A stretch of DNA of 64,000 nucleotides, from the NCBI GenBank assembly GCA_016177845.1, contig JACOUO010000008.1, forward strand, positions 186,001 through 250,000. Reading direction: 5' to 3'. Source of the DNA: Deltaproteobacteria bacterium (lineage in GTDB: Bacteria > Desulfobacterota > GWC2-55-46). The notes below the pieces were generated by a model. That model was not told where the DNA came from, searched no databases, and saw only the letters and a program-made list of their open reading frames with translations. Each line of letters begins with the position of its first letter. The stretch's first letter is position 1. This document shows positions 62,477 through 64,000 of this stretch, one piece after another. The position numbers and the translations under genes were made by a program.

Positions 62477-63624
62477 TTAAGCGATTATTTTTGTAACAAC
62501 GCCTGCGCCTACTGTTCTGCCGCCTTCACGGATGGCAAACCTCAAGCCTTCTTCCATCGCGATAGGGGTGATAAGCTCAACATCAAGCGTTACGTTGTCT
62601 CCCGGCATTACCATCTCAACTGGGGCCTGTAGCCGTTGAAAAACGGGGTGTGGCGTCCGCCCTCTTCTTTGGTAAGGATGTATACTTCACCCTTGAACTT
62701 TGTATGCGGGGTGATTGAACCCGGCTTTGCAAGCACCTGGCCCCTCTCAACATCCTCTTTCTTTGTGCCCCTCAAGAGAGCGCCGATGTTGTCTCCGGCC
62801 CTTCCTTCATCAAGAAGCTTACGGAACATCTCTACGCCTGTTACAACGCTCTTCTGTGTGTCGCGAAGGCCGATTATCTCTACTTCTTCGCCTACCTTTA
62901 TGATGCCCCTCTCAACCCTGCCCGTAACAACCGTACCGCGGCCTGAGATTGAGAATACGTCTTCAACCGGCATAAGGAAGGGCTTGTCTATATCCCTCTT
63001 CGGGTCCGGGATGTAGGTGTCGAGGTTCTCCATAAGCTGATGGATCGCACCGCACCACTGGCACTCTTTCTTGCCGCAGCCGCACTCAAGAACCTTCAAA
63101 GCGCTGCCTTTTACAAACGGAATGTCATCTCCGGGGAACTTGTATTGGTTGAGAAGCTCTCTTACTTCAAGTTCTACTAGGTCCAGAAGCTCTGCGTCAT
63201 CTACCATGTCGACCTTGTTAAGGAACACTACGATATAAGGTACGCCGACCTGACGGGCAAGAAGGATGTGCTCCCTTGTCTGGGGCATCGGGCCGTCAGC
63301 GGCTGACACTACGAGAATGGCTCCGTCCATCTGAGCGGCGCCTGTGATCATGTTCTTGATGTAGTCGGCATGGCCCGGGCAGTCGATATGGGCATAATGC
63401 CTCTTGTCTGTCTGATACTCAACATGGGAGATCGATATTGTAACACCCCTCTCTCTTTCTTCAGGGGCCTTGTCTATATTTTCGTAAGCGAGGAATTCAG
63501 CGTATCCCTTTGAACTGAGAACCCTTGTGATGGCGGCTGTCAGCGAGGTCTTACCGTGGTCAACGTGTCCGATTGTGCCGACATTGAGGTGCGCTTTACC
63601 TCTCTCAAATTTAGCCTTGCTCAT
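62477..63624 (-). pseudogene. tuf: Elongation factor Tu with a 3' internal deletion/frameshift
   Basis: Residues 1-334 are a normal EF-Tu: GHVDHGKT (19-26), DCPGH (81-85), NKVD (136-139), GSAL (172-175). The reading frame then breaks at GYRPQ. The expected 17-residue stretch between YRPQ and VEMVMPGD is missing, and the rest ([20 protein letters not shown] to VVTKIIA-stop at 62477) continues in another frame, so about 52 nt are lost. Four cysteines (C181, C183, C188, C191) form an unusual cluster in the G domain. It may be a real lesion with another tuf elsewhere, or an assembly error between two tuf copies. Confidence 0.85.
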
Positions 63625-63661
63625 AATTATTATCCTCCAAAATTCTTGTTTATATTATTAT

Positions 63662-64000
63662 TTATTTGCCTTGGCTCTTCGCAGTAAGAACTTCCATTAC
63701 TGAGTTCGGTACCTGTTCATAATGGGAGAACTGCATTGTATAGGAGGCTCTGCCCTGTGTCTTTGATCTCAGGTCTGTTGAATAACCGAACATATTTGCA
63801 AGCGGGACATTGGCCGATACGACCTGAAAGCCGCCTCTTGAATCCATGCCAAGGATTTTACCTCTTCTTGAATTGAGGTCGCCGATAACATCACCCATGA
63901 ACTGCTCGGGGACAACGACTTCAACGCCCATTATTGGCTCGAGGAGGATCGGGCCGGCGCTCTTTACAGCTTCCTTGAACGCCATTGAACCCGCGATCTT
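63662..64000 (-). CDS. fusA: Elongation factor G, C-terminal part (partial)
   Basis: 113 codons of EF-G domains IV-V, open to the right edge of the window: [37 protein letters not shown] and [20 protein letters not shown]. Upstream of tuf in the usual str-operon order. Confidence 0.97.
   Translation of the reverse strand, partial: KIAGSMAFKEAVKSAGPILLEPIMGVEVVVPEQFMGDVIGDLNSRRGKILGMDSRGGFQVVSANVPLANMFGYSTDLRSKTQGRASYTMQFSHYEQVPNSVMEVLTAKSQGK

Overview
The window is a chromosomal segment of a Gram-negative-type, respiratory bacterium of moderate G+C content. It carries a membrane-bound nitrate reductase (NarGHJI) with a dedicated membrane-anchored cytochrome c and two NarK-type transporters, a hemerythrin protein, the MEP-pathway gene ispG, folate genes, and the full S10-spc-alpha ribosomal protein cluster. 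The gene set would fit an anaerobic or facultative lineage such as Nitrospirota or Desulfobacterota, but nothing seen here fixes the phylum.

Layout. 1-2124: riboflavin genes (ribE end, ribD), nrdR and an HU gene, all on the minus strand. 2326-20254: a genomic island at an intact tRNA-Ala(GGC) gene. The 3' half of this tRNA recurs five more times in the same orientation (2658, 7772, 10233, 14288, 20211) and cuts the island into segments. Two segments begin with the broken 3' end of a tyrosine-integrase gene. Cargo: (B) an old yellow enzyme, isochorismatase-family hydrolase(s), a frameshifted DsbA/FrnE-like protein and a high-GC TetR regulator with paired operators; (C) one M23-peptidase/beta-propeller cassette; (D) an MFS exporter, a ChrB C-terminal-domain protein, a DUF1259 protein and an orphan IS3 OrfA; (E) three more M23/beta-propeller cassettes. 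20376-23951: a small membrane ORF, a NosD-like beta-helix protein, a membrane protein, hemerythrin, DUF2299-like and DUF2769-like genes. 24150-35749: cytochrome c-narGHJI-narK, a second narK and a universal stress protein. 36302-46355: housekeeping and mixed genes (ABC-F ATPase, zinc alcohol dehydrogenase, HIT protein, DUF4337-like protein, rhodanese, ispG, pabB-pabC, a GAF-GGDEF diguanylate cyclase, a SmpA/OmlA-like lipoprotein, a second HU). 46604-64000: rplQ back to the end of fusA, all on the minus strand, with tuf carrying an internal deletion.

The most unusual content is the four-fold repeated pair in the island: an M23 (LytM-type) peptidase without signal peptide, encoded just downstream of a secreted beta-propeller-like protein. 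Only the last cassette (17949-19818) has both genes intact. In the other three the peptidase gene is broken by three different lesions, while the propeller gene is intact or nearly so. That is the decay pattern expected of a toxin/immunity pair with retained orphan immunity genes, though this is inference from architecture only. tRNA-derived sequences also sit at the internal cassette junctions, including an inverted piece fused into a peptidase gene, so the array seems to have grown and rearranged by recombination at or near the tRNA attachment site.
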